Assembly (NCBI GenBank): GCA_037367405.1
Contig: JAZKJV010000300.1
Span: 1-64,000 of the forward strand
Length of the DNA: 64,000 bases
Source of the DNA: Ottelia alismoides
Taxonomy: Eukaryota; Streptophyta; Magnoliopsida; Alismatales; Hydrocharitaceae
Reading direction: 5' to 3'
This document shows positions 32,987 through 45,139 of this stretch, one piece after another (the stretch's first letter is position 1; each line of letters begins with the position of its first letter). The notes beneath the pieces are model-generated. The model was given only the letters and a program-made list of their open reading frames with translations. It did no database searches and was not told the DNA's origin. A program made the position numbers and the translations under genes.

Positions 32987-34082
32987 TTATATCCTCTTTT
33001 CTCGATTTCTGAATAGTTTCAGACCCAAGATGTAAGATATTTCTCCAAGATCTTTCATCTCGAAGGTATGGGATAGCCAAATGTTAACACTGATCATCAT
33101 CCCTATATCATTTTCAATGATAAGGATGTCATCTACATACAACATGATGAACACAATGGCGCTGCCACTAAGCTTCTTGTACACACAAGGTTCATCAAGA
33201 TTCTGCATAAAATCATAACTCTTTATGGTTTCATCAAATCTGATGTTCCAGCTATGAGAAGCTTGTTTGAGCCCATATATGGACTTCTTCAGCTTGCATA
33301 CTTTACCTTCCTCGGTTATGAAACCATGGAGATGCTCTATATAAATATCCTCCTCGAGGTATCCACTGAGAAAAGCCGTCTTGACATCCATCTGCCAGAT
33401 GTCTTAGTCAAGAGACGCATCAATAGAAAGCAGTGTCCTGATAGGAGCATAGCCACATGAGAGAATGTCTCATCATAGTCGATGCCTTTCTTTGTGTGTA
33501 GCCCTTGGCTACGAACCTTGCCTTGAAAGTCTCTACTTTCCCATCAAGTCCCCTCTTTCTCATGAAGATCCATTTAAACTCAATGGGTTTTACCCCTTCC
33601 GGTGGATCCTCTAGGGTCCATGCACCATTCTTATGTATGGAGTCAATCTCTGACTTCATTGGTAGCATCCATCTATCCATGTCATGATCTGTGAATGTTT
33701 CATCAAATAAAGCTGGATTATTGTCAGTTTCACCTGACACATGGAATTCATACCTTTCAGGTGGTGTAACCATCCTCAAACTTCTTTGAAGAGGTACGAG
33801 TGTCTCATCTTTATTTATCTCTTCAGTTTCTGATTCAGGAAGCTCATAATCCTTAGGGGACTCAATGAGTTCCTTTACTTCATTTTTATCTTGACTTTTA
33901 AGGAAATCATCCTCCAGAAATTTCACATCTCTAGAGATGAAAACCTTCTGGGTCTCAGGGTTATAAAGCTGGTATCCAATATCACCCTTAACATATCCAA
34001 TGAAGTAGCACTCACGAGTGCGAGATTCTAGCTTACTTGCATCCATGTTCTTCACACGGACCAAGCAACCACAAACTCTCAA
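32987..34082 (-). pseudogene. Copia integrase end and reverse transcriptase
   Basis: From the right: RECYFIGYVKGDIGYQLYNP (end of integrase, about 33960-34015), an acidic linker, WMLPMKSEIDSIHKNGAWTL, then KWIFMRKRGLDGKVETFKAR. A frame break near 33420-33490 separates the second part, MDVKTAFLSGYLEEDIYI and the catalytic MLYVDDILIIEN (about 33110-33150), up to the stop at 32987. Both active-site Asp residues are kept. Confidence 0.88.
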
Positions 34083-34103
34083 GTGTTTAACACTGGGTTA
34101 AGT

Positions 34104-34861
34104 TCAATACCAAATCTCATCAGGAGTTTTAGGTGTGGATTTTCTAGGAATCTTATTCGGGATATATATTACAGTCTCTACTGCATATCCCCAGAAACTA
34201 AGAGGTAAATTCACTTTACTCATCATTGAACGGACCATATCCATGATGGTCCTGTTGCATATTTCAGCAACATCATTAAGTTGGGGGGTTTCAAGAGGAG
34301 TGAGATTGGAGACAATTCCATTCTCTTTAAGGTAATCTATGAATTCATCTGAGAGGTACTCACCACCTCGGTCAGATCGAATCTGTTTAATCTTCATATC
34401 TGTTTGGTTCTAAACCAAAGCCTTGAACTCTTTGAACTTTTCAAAGGTTTCAAATTTATGACGTAGTAGGAAGATAAACATGTATCATGAATGTCATCAA
34501 TAAACATCAAATAATATCGATATCCATTTCGGTCCACGGTACTGTAGGGACCACATACATCGGTATGTATTAGGTCAAGAATACCCTCGTATTATGTAAC
34601 CTTGTTACGAAAAAGTATCCTAGTCATTTTACCTCGAATGCAATGTTTGCAGGTAGGAAAAGATTGAACCCGTAGAAAATCTAAGGGTCCATCATTTATC
34701 AATCTATTGATCCTATCAACAGATAAATGATCAAGCCTTTGATGCCAAATCATGTTTGAATGATTTCCATCCTCCATGGAACTTTTAGGGTTTTTATTAG
34801 TGGTAGTATCATTCATGACATTTTCATCAATGCACAATTCATAGAGTCCACCAGAAGTCAA
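34104..34861 (-). pseudogene. Copia pre-integrase and integrase core
   Basis: The right part (34592-34861) has MIWHQRLDHLS and CKHCIRGKMTR, the zinc-binding pre-integrase. The left part (34104-34397) has IRSDRGGEYLSDEF with the second catalytic Asp and LNDVAEICNRTI with the Glu; the usual NGVAER is altered. Between them about 200 bp of the core hold frame breaks. Confidence 0.85.
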
Positions 34862-34909
34862 AATACCATCCGCAATATGCTTATAATAATGATTTATGAC
34901 TAGTTTATT

Positions 34910-35380
34910 TTAGAAAAGGAATGAATATCCACTTCTAACAGTCCTAGATACAGATATAAGATTCCTTCTGACTTTTGGTACATAAAGATACTCTTCAAGT
35001 ACTAGGAATCTTCCACTAGATAATGATAGTCGGTAGGTCCCGACGACGACTGCGGAAACACTTGCACCAGATTCCATTTGGATGACTATCTCCCCTTCAT
35101 TAAGACTCTTAGTTTCCTGAAATGGATGCAACAAATTGCATACATGAACAGAAGCACCAGAATCTATTACCCAACTTCATTCTCATCCAACAAGAAAGTT
35201 ATTTTCAATGATAAAAGTAGATTTCATACATGCTGGGGCTTTACCTTTGTCAGTAGACTTTATGTAATCAGGACAATTACACCTCCAGTATCCCAGCTTT
35301 TTGTAGTAATGACAAACATCGGTTTTCTTCGATGTTATCAAAGTGGATGCATTGGAAGATGAGCTAACATATTGACTCTT
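34910..35380 (-). pseudogene. Copia protease region with altered active site
   Basis: Frame 34910-35134 reads VIQMESGASVSAVV where copia proteases carry D-S/T-G at the active site; Glu in place of Asp suggests loss of activity. YVPKVRRNLISVS follows. A zinc-knuckle part (CHYYKKLGYW...C order) can be traced near 35250-35310 in another frame. Confidence 0.7.
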
Positions 35381-35392
35381 CTTCTTTCTCTT

Positions 35393-36067
35393 CTAGGTAG
35401 GGCCCTTCCAAGAACCATGCTTTTGTCCGTGCTTTCCTTTGACTTGTGCAACTATTGCACTACCAGAGGGACTATCCTTCCTCATTACATCTTCTGTAGA
35501 CTTTAATACAGCAAATATCCCAACATTAGTATAATCAACTTTGCTCATGTGGTACATGACCACAAAATTGTTGAAAAACTTAGGGAGCGATAGTAGAATG
35601 AAGTCAGTCTGTATATATGCGTCCATGTCAGCCCCTAGGGTTTCTAGCTCAGAAAGGTACCCAAACATTTTGAGCACGTGTTCTCTGACAGAGGTCCCCT
35701 CCTGCATCTTGCAGCAAATAAGTTCTTTCATGATATGATAATGATGTGTGCGGTTTACATCATCAAACATTTCTCTCATATTCACCATAATATCATGACA
35801 AGTGTTCATCTCCACATGTTGCTTCTGAAGCACATCGGAAAATGAACCCATAATGTAACACCTTGCCACATTATGTTCTTCATCATATTTTTCATTAAAA
35901 TCAATTTCTTCCAGAGTCTTCGGGTATGTGTACCTGTCCTTGGACATGAGATAATAAATATGCTTTACAGAAAGGGCAAGATTGAAATTTCTGATCCAAT
36001 CCAAATAATTTGGTTCGGTCAACTGATTGACCTCCATGAGCCTGCTAAGTGGGTTCATTAACTTCAT
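35393..36067 (-). pseudogene. Copia gag
   Basis: Open for 224 codons. MKLMNPLSRLMEVNQLTEPN, then YLDWIRNFNLALS, a block with DEEHNVARCYIMGSF, and MQEGTSVREHVLKMFGYLSE with a basic end KGKHGQKHGSWKG. This is the UBN2-type copia capsid. It ends in a stop just before the nucleocapsid part. It is the best preserved ORF of the element. Confidence 0.82.
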
Positions 36068-37815
36068 TTTCTGAAATTAAGAATGTACTATATCATAACA
36101 TATAAATAATTATATATTCATCTAAAATTCTTTGATTAAGAAATTTTTAATCAAATTAGTCTTGCCTTTTAAACTTTGAAAGTTCATTCCCTTAATCACT
36201 TTCAAAGCAAGAGATATACTTACCACTATATCTCTAGCAAGAACTGGGATCTCCTCTTTACCTTTGTTACATCCCAATAATATGAGAACTTGGAATTCGG
36301 ATAAAAAGAAGCAGGAACGCATTCTGCCTTACAAGTCCAACATGCATTTCCCAATTCGATCTTTAACACCAGACTCACCACCCCTATGGTGATGTTGACC
36401 CGTCGTTAATTGAACCATCCATCAAAAGGATTAGAACTCGCTATATGCAATCCAATTTTATCCCAATAATATGAGGACTCGATATTGGGGTCACTACGTA
36501 TACGACCTTACTCTTTCCAGAACCAAAGAGCCTGATCTAGATACGCTTGTATGCAGGAGCTGTCATTTCAGACAGGTGTCTTGTACATACAATCCATGGC
36601 AATGGAACCCTTCGCCTTGACGGGAGACCATGGATGTCACTTATGTGATCCTCCATCTCATATTCAAATTCTAATTAATTGTCATGAATCATATTCACAT
36701 AATTAATTTTTCAAGGGAAATACACATCTATTCATAATAGAGTATTTTAACTGGATATAATTAATTTAATCATATTAAATTAATTATCAATCCAATCCAA
36801 TCAACAAACAAACTTGATTTGTTACTTGAAGGATGGTATTATCTCAAACAAATTACGTATTATTCAAATTTTAATAATTAGAAAAATACATCATGATCCC
36901 TTCAAATATTATCCCTTACTTACTCGTTATCATGGTCAGTACCGATGGGAGTGGGACGGACGGCTCACAGAGCAATCTGCTACCCCAACGCTCCCTGACT
37001 AAACATCATATCCGCCTCAAGTTAGAATAATGCCAATTGATCACTTTGTACTTGAGATGTTATTCAACTAAATTTATACCATATAATAATAATCAAAATC
37101 ATTTTGATTAATATTATAAGGAGATTTGCTAAACAAATCCCCAATCTTACTCAAGTAAATAAGTTTTGCATGTAGAGATTTTCCTACAACTATTGTAGGA
37201 TATCCTAGGGTTTTCATGAAACATTCATTCAATGATGACTGATGTTTAATCAATTATTTCCAAAAATAAATATTAATAATCAATTAATCATGATAAAATT
37301 CTCAATTTTCTTGATTGATATTGAATGATATACAAATTAAGAAAGAGATCTTGATGATCCAATCATCATTCGACCCATCTCCACTAAATATGGAATATAT
37401 AGGGAAAACAGAGTCGGAATATCGCGAAATAAAATCATACAATTTGCTGGTTTGATTCTATAATTAATTAAAGTATTTATTTCATATTTCATGATAGGAA
37501 AACAGTAAGCAGAAAAATATTTTGTTAAAGATCCGTGTATATATGCAAAACAATTTTCAATAGTGGGAACTATTCGAATCATTTTCGTGTACTTTTAGTA
37601 CCAATCAAAGGTTACAATTTTGAGATATATTTAGACATTATAAATACATTTTATTAATCAAAAAACACGTCCAAATAGTGTATAAATAGTAGGTTTTTAT
37701 TTCATCACAAATCGAATCGATTCTTGCATCCAATGCAAAAAACAATGATTCCTGCGCAACCAAAACATGAACCATGATCGCCAAGGATTTTGGATCACAT
37801 CCAAGACCTGACCAA
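36068..37815 (-). other. Long untranslated leader of the copia
   Basis: About 1.75 kb between the primer site and gag. AT-rich, no ORF of note. Long leaders are normal in long-LTR copia families. Confidence 0.6.
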
Positions 37816-37860
37816 GGCTCCGATACCACTTGAAGGATATGGAATAATCCTTAAGCACAT

Positions 37861-38382
37861 AAGGCTGACTCAATGTCGCATATGAGGTGTACCTCCTCCT
37901 TCTTCTTCGGTGATATGCATTCTGATGCATAGTGGCCCATTTTGTTGCAGTTGAAACAATGGATGTGGCTTTTATCATGGCCACCTCTGCTAGAGCGACC
38001 TGAGTCACCTTTGTGTGATGACCCACTGTAGTTTTTTATACTGTGTCCTCTGCCACATCTGCATCTACCTTGACCATGGTTGCTTTTTATATGTAGATGT
38101 TTGGGATTTACCTTTGTTTCTTGATGAGGAGTCACCGCCATCCTTCTTTTGTCGTGCCTCCCACCCGGACAGAGTGAGTAGGAGTTGGGAATCACCTTTG
38201 TCGTTGCTATTTGGCTTCCGCAAGCGTGCTCTCTCTTCATAAGTCTCCAACCGCCCCGCAGCTTCCTCGAATGGCATCTCATCGAGATCATAAAATTGAT
38301 CGATCACGACGATCACGCTAAGGAAGCAATCCAGCACTGTATCAAACAACTTCTTGATCACGCTAAGGAAGCGATCTGACAC
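37861..38382 (-). pseudogene. Fragment of another copia gag with zinc knuckle
   Basis: Two overlapping frames on the minus strand give DEMPFEEAAGRLETYEERAR, then SQLLLTLSGWEARQ, a Gly/Ser/Arg-rich basic part and the perfect knuckle CFNCNKMGHYASEC (CX2CX4HX4C, about 37922-37963). It is not the gag of the element to the left, which has its own. The left border abuts the LTR stub at 37860. A 17-base word (atcacgctaaggaagc) is repeated at about 38312 and 38355. Confidence 0.8.
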
Positions 38383-38700
38383 ACTATTTTTCTGAATTTA
38401 TTATTTAATTTTGTGAATTTTATGTTGTTTTATATGTTTTAAGTATTTTGAAAATTTTTAATTTTAGAAAATGTTCTGTATTTTTTATTTAAATTTTATT
38501 TTATTATTTTTATATTTTATTTCTATTCCCTTTTTATGATTTTTTAAAAGGTTTTTATGATTATTATAGATTTTTAATTCATATCTATATATACTCATAT
38601 TTATGCTTATGATAACTCTCAAACCCTATATTTCCAAACTGCTGCATCAATTTGATTCTTAAACCTTATTTTAGTGGGAATCACAAAGCAACTTTTCATA
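38383..38700. other. AT-rich low-complexity stretch
   Basis: Mostly t and a with runs of t; nothing recognisable. Confidence 0.5.
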
Positions 38701-40109
38701 TTATCTCAAAAATAGCTAAACTTAGGGTTCTTCATAGAGAAGAACACAAAATCAGGAATTTCAGTAATCTCGTATGAAAATCCAACAATAAATGGAAGGA
38801 TTTCATTACCTAATCGAGCTCTTTCTCGCGTATGCAGTGCTTTATCGTGTTTCGTTTTCAGAAAGGATGATTTAAGGCTCCTGAAATGATCGAATTTCAT
38901 TTTCGTATCAAAAACGTTAAAAACGTGCCAAGAACATGAAGAACGCATGAAGGACATGAAGAACGCGAAGAACACATGAAGAACGCGAAGAACACATGAA
39001 TAACACAAAGAATATATTTTCTCTCAAAATTTCGGCAGAACGTCCCCTTATACAGGGTGATATTTCTAGGAAAATTTTTACAGAGTTTCCCCTTATATTG
39101 GGACAGGTTTCTACAAAAATTTCGGCAGCGTTTCCCCTTATATCGGTACATATTTCTAGAAAGATTTCGGCAGAGTTTCCCCCTTATATCGGGATATATT
39201 TCTAGAAAAAATGAAAGAGTTTCCTCTATAAAATCATCGAGAGGAAAACAATAATGAAACGAAAAGAATATAATCAAACAACAAGAGATGAAGAATCGGT
39301 AGACACCACGCTTCTTAGGTGAATGAAAGTGTGACGAATCACAGGGTTCACTGACGCATACCTGCCCGCACCTAAGTAGGTGTTACACAGATTTCTCCTC
39401 GAATCACAACGGAAAACGAATCGGAAATAATGATGAATCGGAAAAAAACTGGAAAAGAACATGAATCAAAACGAAGTCAAATAGAAGAGGATTGTACCTT
39501 CCTCCTCCTCGTTCTCTCGACAACTCTTCACTAGCACTCCTTCCCCTCCTCCCACTCCTCCTCACGGGCTCTCAAACCTATCCCATGGGATGTTGGTGGT
39601 AGTGGAAAACGTAGATAATGAATGGGTAGGGGGCTATTTATAGGCTCCAGAAAACCGCTAACCATGGTTAGAAAACCATGGTTTAGCCCTTAACCATGGT
39701 TAGCGGCCCATGGTTTTGGTCCATGGTTTTAGCTAAAGCTTATCCGAAACTTTGGGCTTAAGTTAGAACTTTCCAGAATACTCTGGATTCGCTAATGATG
39801 CTTAATTAGCGCTAATCGCGATTAACTTTCGCTAATCATGATTTAACTCCCTCTAATCGTAATTTAACTTTCGTGACTTATGCTTTTCTTATGCTGATAT
39901 ATGATTAGTGTTTGATATTCCTTAATCACGATTAATCTGTCTTAATGAAGGTTTAATGACATCTTAAGCCTCCTTACTTTTCTTTCTTTTGAAAATCATA
40001 ACAATTCGAAAAGAAGTCTGATTCACACGAAACAAATTATGTCGGTTTCCTCTTGACGAGTCAGATCTTATAATATAGGATCCGAGAGACGACCAAGTCC
40101 AAGACTTTA
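38701..40109 (-). repeat. Probable minus-strand LTR or promoter part of a gypsy-type element
   Basis: On the minus strand it opens TGTAAAGTCTTGG (40109), passes repeated ttaatcgcgatt-like and aaccatgg words (39650-39960) to a TATA box (ctataaatag, plus 39639-39648), then a G/A-rich leader. This looks like U3-TATA-R of a large LTR. The inner border is not found and no coding part belongs to it, so it may be a solo or broken LTR. Confidence 0.5.
39031..39213. repeat. Tandem repeat, four units of about 45 bp
   Basis: Units start near 39031, 39077, 39121 and 39166, each with ttcggcag or a variant, gtttcccctta, tat and atttctag. They lie within the LTR-like region. Confidence 0.75.
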
Positions 40110-40800
40110 CATGAGGAGACTCCAAGATTGAACATTTTGTTCGTTTCTAGGTGTTTAGCATTTTGTTCTTCACGATAATAATAATTTTTGTATTAGGGTG
40201 ATTTCATTGGCTTGCATTTTCATATAGATAGGTTTCAATTCTAATTAGTATCCTTGAATGAAGAGAGCTGGAGGCAAGGTGAGCACTTCTACTTAGCATT
40301 CATCATTGCTTTCGCTTGCATTGTTTTTGTGACTCTCTCCCTCTGATTTTGTCACTTAGAATCTAAAAGGAATTTGCTCCTCATTAGGTTCGTACATTCT
40401 TATTAAAAATACAAAAAAGTGATAACCAATAAATCAGGACTGCTAAGATTACTCGACCTTAAAATCAAAAAGAAAAATCCTTGTCTTGGGAAGAGTAACC
40501 CCCTCATTGTACTCACATTTAATTTGCTACGTACACATTAAGGAGTAGTACCCCAATCCAAGGCCTTTCTAAGTGTTTTTAGAACTTTATGTTTATCACC
40601 TAACTTTAAAATTTGAAAAGATAAAACAATCGAGCTTTCATGGTCACCACAGAGTTGAGTTGGTGAATTGAGGGGTTTGTTTTTATGTATACTTGTTTGT
40701 GATTGTTTGTGTGTATACTCGATCTTCTCTATGCATTCGTACCTTTTTCCTTACATATCTTGATTTGACCTCAGTGTTTTCCTAATCATTTACCTTTATT
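40110..40800. other. Leader-like region before a gypsy gag
   Basis: No gene seen. It ends at an ATG (40808) that opens the decayed gag reading. The element's 5' LTR, which should start TGATGAAT, is not present here. Confidence 0.4.
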
Positions 40801-40807
40801 TCGAAGA

Positions 40808-41440
40808 TGGCCAAATGGAGTGATTTTTACCCAAACTTTGTGGATCCCTCATACCCCAATCGATCCACCTCCACTTTTTTGGGAGGACTTTGCTCCTGAT
40901 TTTTTCTTTTTGTACATATCCGCTTAACCCACTATTTCAAGCATCGGATTTTTACCCACCACCACCACCGTCACATTTTAACAATCCATTTTTACTAGAC
41001 TACTATGCTCCAGAGTTGGATTTGTACCCACCACCACCACCTTCATATCACTCACCCGATATTAAGATTTTGGAGTCACCTCTCATGAAGACCGCTCTTG
41101 AAAACATGACTCAATTTGTGGAGCACATGAATTCAAGGATAGATGACCTCAGCAGCCTAAATAAGAGCCACATTGTCACTTACCTTTTGGATTTATGAAT
41201 TCATTTGAGGACACCCATGAGAGCTTGCAATCACCAAAAATAAAAAGAGAGAGAGAGAGAGAAACCTAAAAACACAAAAAGATTTTGGCAAACACACAGT
41301 CAAGTCATTTTGTGAGGAGAGGGCACACCTGCTCGATTCTTTGCCACACACACTCACACCACAGCTCCTACCCTTGACCCCAAGGTTGACACTGTACAGA
41401 CTGTTCTTAGTCACCCTTGTATAGATGATGATTCCAATTT
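40808..41440 (+). pseudogene. Gypsy gag remnant with Pro-rich repeats
   Basis: Opens MAKWSDFYPNFVDPSYPN, then frames alternate. DFYPPPPPSHFNNPFLLDYY and LDLYPPPPPSYHSPD (about 40935-41060) show a doubled Pro-rich motif. A helix-like MTQFVEHMNSRIDDLSSLN follows. The rest has many stops. Gag of this family is not well enough conserved to be named; placement before protease makes it gag. Confidence 0.5.
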
Positions 41441-41446
41441 CCTCCC

Positions 41447-42110
41447 TTGTATGGAGGAGATCCAAAATCTCAAAAATTGTTGACTGAACCTGAAGTGATG
41501 GCAGCTATTCATGAGATTATTGAGGCCCCACTTCACAAGGCCATGACCCAACTATATGCTCCTAAAACCAAGAAGAGAAAGCGAAGGAGTAAATCTGAGC
41601 AACCCATCTTGACCATGACCACAACCCACATCATCTCTCACCGTCCACACACTAGGAAAGGGAACAAGGTCACACCTCTTGTGAGTTTCATGGTCTCTGA
41701 CTATTCTTGTGATAACACTCTCCTTGACAGCGATGCTTCGATTAATATAATACCATTCTCGTGGGTCCAGTCTACTCATCTATGGCCTCTCAATAAAACT
41801 ATGATGATTTGTCAATTTGTTGATGGATCAATAAAGAGGTCGAAGGGCATTCTTGAAAATGTTGTCATTCAGATTCAGGACATAAGCTTCACTGATGACC
41901 TTGTTGTATTACCCATTGAGACCTCCACCCCCTTGGAGCATCCTCCAATCATCTTGGGATAACCTTCATCGCCTCTACGAGAGCCATTATTGATTATGGA
42001 TATGGAGAGATTCACGTTTATTCTGATGACATGAGCGATGTGTTTATCACTACACCCACTTTTGGCCAGAGACCCGCATTCCACAAGAGCATGCCCGTGT
42101 TAGCCGACCC
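41447..42110 (+). pseudogene. Gypsy retropepsin-like protease (Athila/Tat type)
   Basis: Frame 41447-41962: a helix EVMAAIHEIIEAPLHKA, Lys/Arg-rich KTKKRKRRSKSE, then VSFMVSDYSCDNTLLDSDAS, where DSDAS replaces the D-S/T-G-A-S active site, and FVDGSIKRSKGILENVVIQI with PIILG at the end. A frameshift at about 41958 continues TFIASTRAIIDYGYGEI. This order is typical of Athila/Tat proteases. Gly to Asp in the active site and the shift mark it dead. Confidence 0.75.
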
Positions 42111-42179
42111 CGAGGACGTGACCATGACGATGATATCAGAGAGTTTTGTCATATGTTGGATGACATTGAGACCTGAGAA

Positions 42180-42540
42180 TTACTCTCCAAGGAGGAAGAC
42201 CGGAAAGCATAGACCTTGGAGTCCCCCCTTCCGGTGAGTGGCGATGCATTGATGACATCCACGATATTTACATTATAGACAATTTAGAGCGGAGGGCAGA
42301 CATAGTAGAGAATACATAGGCCGAATTTAACCTTATCTCTTTCATCAAGGAACTCTGGCCTTTTGATGATGACCTAGCGGAGACTTCCCAAGCCGAACAT
42401 GACCACACTACTTCCACTGACCAGTTCGTGCCTTTCCGCTTTGAGATCATTGAGTATCTTCACCAAGTCGATCCTGATCATTTTTTGTCTGTTGATGACC
42501 CTGATATCGACCTACACCTTGTTAGATCCATTCTTCAGTG
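42180..42540 (+). pseudogene. Acidic linker ORF of unknown role
   Basis: One frame reads EFNLISFIKELWPFDDDLAE, then FRFEIIEYLHQVDPDHFLSV and ends LVRSILQ at 42540, with one stop near 42316. I do not recognise it. It lies between protease and hairpin array, where pol has been deleted, and may be an accessory ORF of the family. Confidence 0.4.
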
Positions 42541-42669
42541 ATCACGCAAGAAGGTCCACTTTCTACCTTCTTGTTCTTTGTACATCCATCTCTTTGTATA
42601 TCCATTTTCGTTTTCTTCCTTCCATCTACCATTTTTGCTCATCCACCTCATTCCTTGTGTTTTGCCTTG

Positions 42670-43140
42670 CTTAGGCGTACTCTGTCCTAAGTATAGGGGA
42701 GGTGGGTGAGTTGAGTGATCTTTCTTCTTTTCGTTTTCATTTTTTCTCAAAAAATGTCACCCCTTCTTCATTGATATACTTAGGACATTCTTTGTCCTAA
42801 GAATGGGGGTGCACCTCGAGTTATTCATTCTTTTATCTCCTCTATTATCTCCCTTTCTTGTCTATACTTAGGGATATCTTATCCTAAGTATAAGGAGAGA
42901 CAGTCCGAGTGTGATCTGTTTGTTCCCACCCTTGGCCCTTCTTACCTTGTGTACAATCTACTATACTTAGGATTATTTCATTCTAATTGTAGGGAGGACA
43001 GTGGACTTCTCATTCATTTCTTCATTCTTTCATTCTTTATTCATCTTTGAAGTATAGGCTTTTCTATACTTAGTATGAATTATGTCTTCTCTTTTTCTCT
43101 CTGATCTATGAGGACATAGCTCAAACTAAGTATAGGGGTT
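42670..43140 (+). repeat. Hairpin and G-run array of the gypsy element
   Basis: Repeated inverted words ctatacttagg...cctaagtatag, each followed by a purine run rich in G: 42670-42703, 42776-42811, 42863-42900, 42961-43000, about 43050-43070 (degenerate) and 43125-43140 (half). Spacing is 85-105 bp. The best here (42863-42892) has a 10-bp stem. Confidence 0.8.
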
Positions 43141-45128
43141 ATATATACTTCGTATATACTTTTGCCATAACTCGTGCTTTTGTATTTTCAATAAGTATGG
43201 CTAAAATACTATATATATACATATACAATTCATTAAATCAATTAAAAAAAAGATGTATATTATTCCATAAAATTCTTTTGTATATACATATTAATAAATC
43301 AGGTAAAAATATTTTGCAAAATGTTTGACAAAATTGTTTGAAAATCTATTTGAAAAATCTTTTGAAAACTATTTAAAAAATATTTTGTAAAATATTTTCA
43401 ACGTTTGTAAAAATGTTTTGTTTGTAAAAATTCCTTTTCTTTATGTGAAATAAAATTATTTTAAAAATCTATTTGCAAATGTTTGGAAAATGTTGCAAAA
43501 TATTTTGAAAAATCTATATATAATGTTTGATAAACCTTTGTGAAATGATTATCTGATTTTGTAAAAATGTTGTAAAGTTATTTGCAAAAATTATTTTGAA
43601 CTATAGTTTTAAAAATTGTTTGTAAATTTTTTTCTAAATAAGTTTGAGGAATATATATATATCATCCAAATAAATAAACATTTTCCACAACTATATATAT
43701 ATATTTATATATATAAACAACTAACATATATCTTTTGTAAATCCTTTAAACCCCTAAGTCGTGTAAATAATTGATGCTCTTCAATGTAAATATTTGTATT
43801 TATCTTTTATTCCAAAAATCTTTTGTTTGAAAAATCCCTAAAAATTTACAAAATAAAAATTTCAAAAACATTTGCAAAAAGTTTTTGAAAATTGCATAAA
43901 ATTTTGCAAAACCTTTTTCAAAAATCCATAAAAAGTTCGAAATTTGAAAATTGCATCACAAAAATATTTTTTACATTATGCATAGCATTTGCATTTTTCA
44001 TATTGAGTTTGATAATTGAACTAGTATAAGTAAAATCCGAAGATTGGAGCTTGGTTCGACCTTAAATATACTTAATCACATGAATCTTATAGGAATTGGA
44101 ATTAAGATGCTTCAGGTCTACTAGACTTAATTCTTTGAGAATCGTGAGACTTGGTTCAATGTCATCTTGATTGCCTAAGTAGAATATTTCGGAGCACATA
44201 CATGACTCTTGTTGATAGTTACTTAACTTGTACACTTGCACCTTTCACTTTTCTCACCTCAGTTAAAGTGGTAGAGGGCTAGATTTACTGGCATGAGATA
44301 CAAGCCAATGAAAACATCGGAAGTCACACATTTGTGAGTCATTGTACCCCAGTCCGATCCAAAGGCGATGATGTCTAAATACAAAAGTTGTGGGTTGTAA
44401 TAAAACTTCAAAAGAGGGATAGTCTACTGGCTCAAGAAGAAAAGTCCTTATTTAAATGATGTTCTTAACAGTATTAAAAAAATTCAAAAAATAAAAACTC
44501 CAAAAAAAGTGGACAAGCTTGATTAAAAATAAAATGCCCGACAGACTGTACATATTTGTATAATCAATAAGCAAGATTAAGCTTTAAAGTCATATGTATG
44601 TGAGCTTGCAACCGGATGATTTTGCTACATTGGTCAAGCATCCTAGGATAGGTAGCTACATTGGCTACCATCCATTTTTCTCTCCACCTCCTCTTCTTGA
44701 GTTGATTGTCACTTAAACTTAGAAGGTAATGCCCTGCTTCTCGAGTATAGAGTTGTTGGATTGAGGAATTAGGGTCACCATGTTGGAGAAGATTAACTTT
44801 TACCACTTCAGCCGAGGAGAGTTGCATATCACACACACTGTCCAAGATAGATTCATAGTCATAAGTGTTTGCGTATGAGTTGATTTGTTCTGACCTGGCT
44901 ATTGAGGAGACTCGAGCATGGTTTTGAGATTCTCAGAGGATGTTGTGTTTCAAACCTATTTTCCAATAAGGTTTCAACCGTACCTAAAATCAAAAGGTCC
45001 AACTTGAGCTCTAAACTTGATTTTATGAATTTGAAAATTAAAATCAATCCACTTTCTTTCTTTTTCTTTTCTTTATTTTCATTTTCTGCACTTATTACAT
45101 AAGTGTTTGCTAGGAACTAACAAAGGAA
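43141..45128 (+). other. Gypsy 3' spacer
   Basis: AT-rich with many ttgcaaaa-type words, then a less biased part (44030-45120) that matches the reverse complement of about 61480-60360. For example gacttaattctttgag occurs in both. Non-coding. Confidence 0.6.
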
Positions 45129-45139
45129 ATATATGGGGG

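Larger units (their letters stand above)
28980..37860 (-). mobile_element. Ty1/copia element with an LTR of about 3 kb, 5' LTR almost lost
   Basis: Read right to left: the last 30 bp of the 5' LTR (37831-37860), primer site tggtatcggagcc (37816-37828), a long leader (36068-37815), gag, protease, integrase, reverse transcriptase and RNase H (32230-36067), polypurine tract (gtgggaga, about 32161-32168) and 3' LTR (28980-32158). The 5' LTR stub matches the end of the 3' LTR (tgaaggatatgg...atccttaagcacat) and then stops sharply at a different copia fragment. With no 5' promoter and many coding lesions it is dead. Confidence 0.85.
40808..45139 (+). mobile_element. Ty3/gypsy element, gag-protease only, pol deleted
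   Basis: Decayed gag (40808-41440), protease (41447-42110), a short linker ORF, then a hairpin array (42670-43140), AT-rich spacer and polypurine tract (atatatggggg, 45129-45139) before an LTR at 45140. Reverse transcriptase, RNase H and integrase are missing between protease and hairpins. The same spacer order follows integrase in the minus-strand copy at 60-64 kb, so about 3 kb were lost. Confidence 0.75.

Noticed and set aside
42670..43140. CRISPR-like array reading of the evenly spaced hairpins
   Set aside because: This is plant nuclear DNA within a gypsy retrotransposon. Spacers are AT-rich element sequence related between copies, and no cas gene is present.
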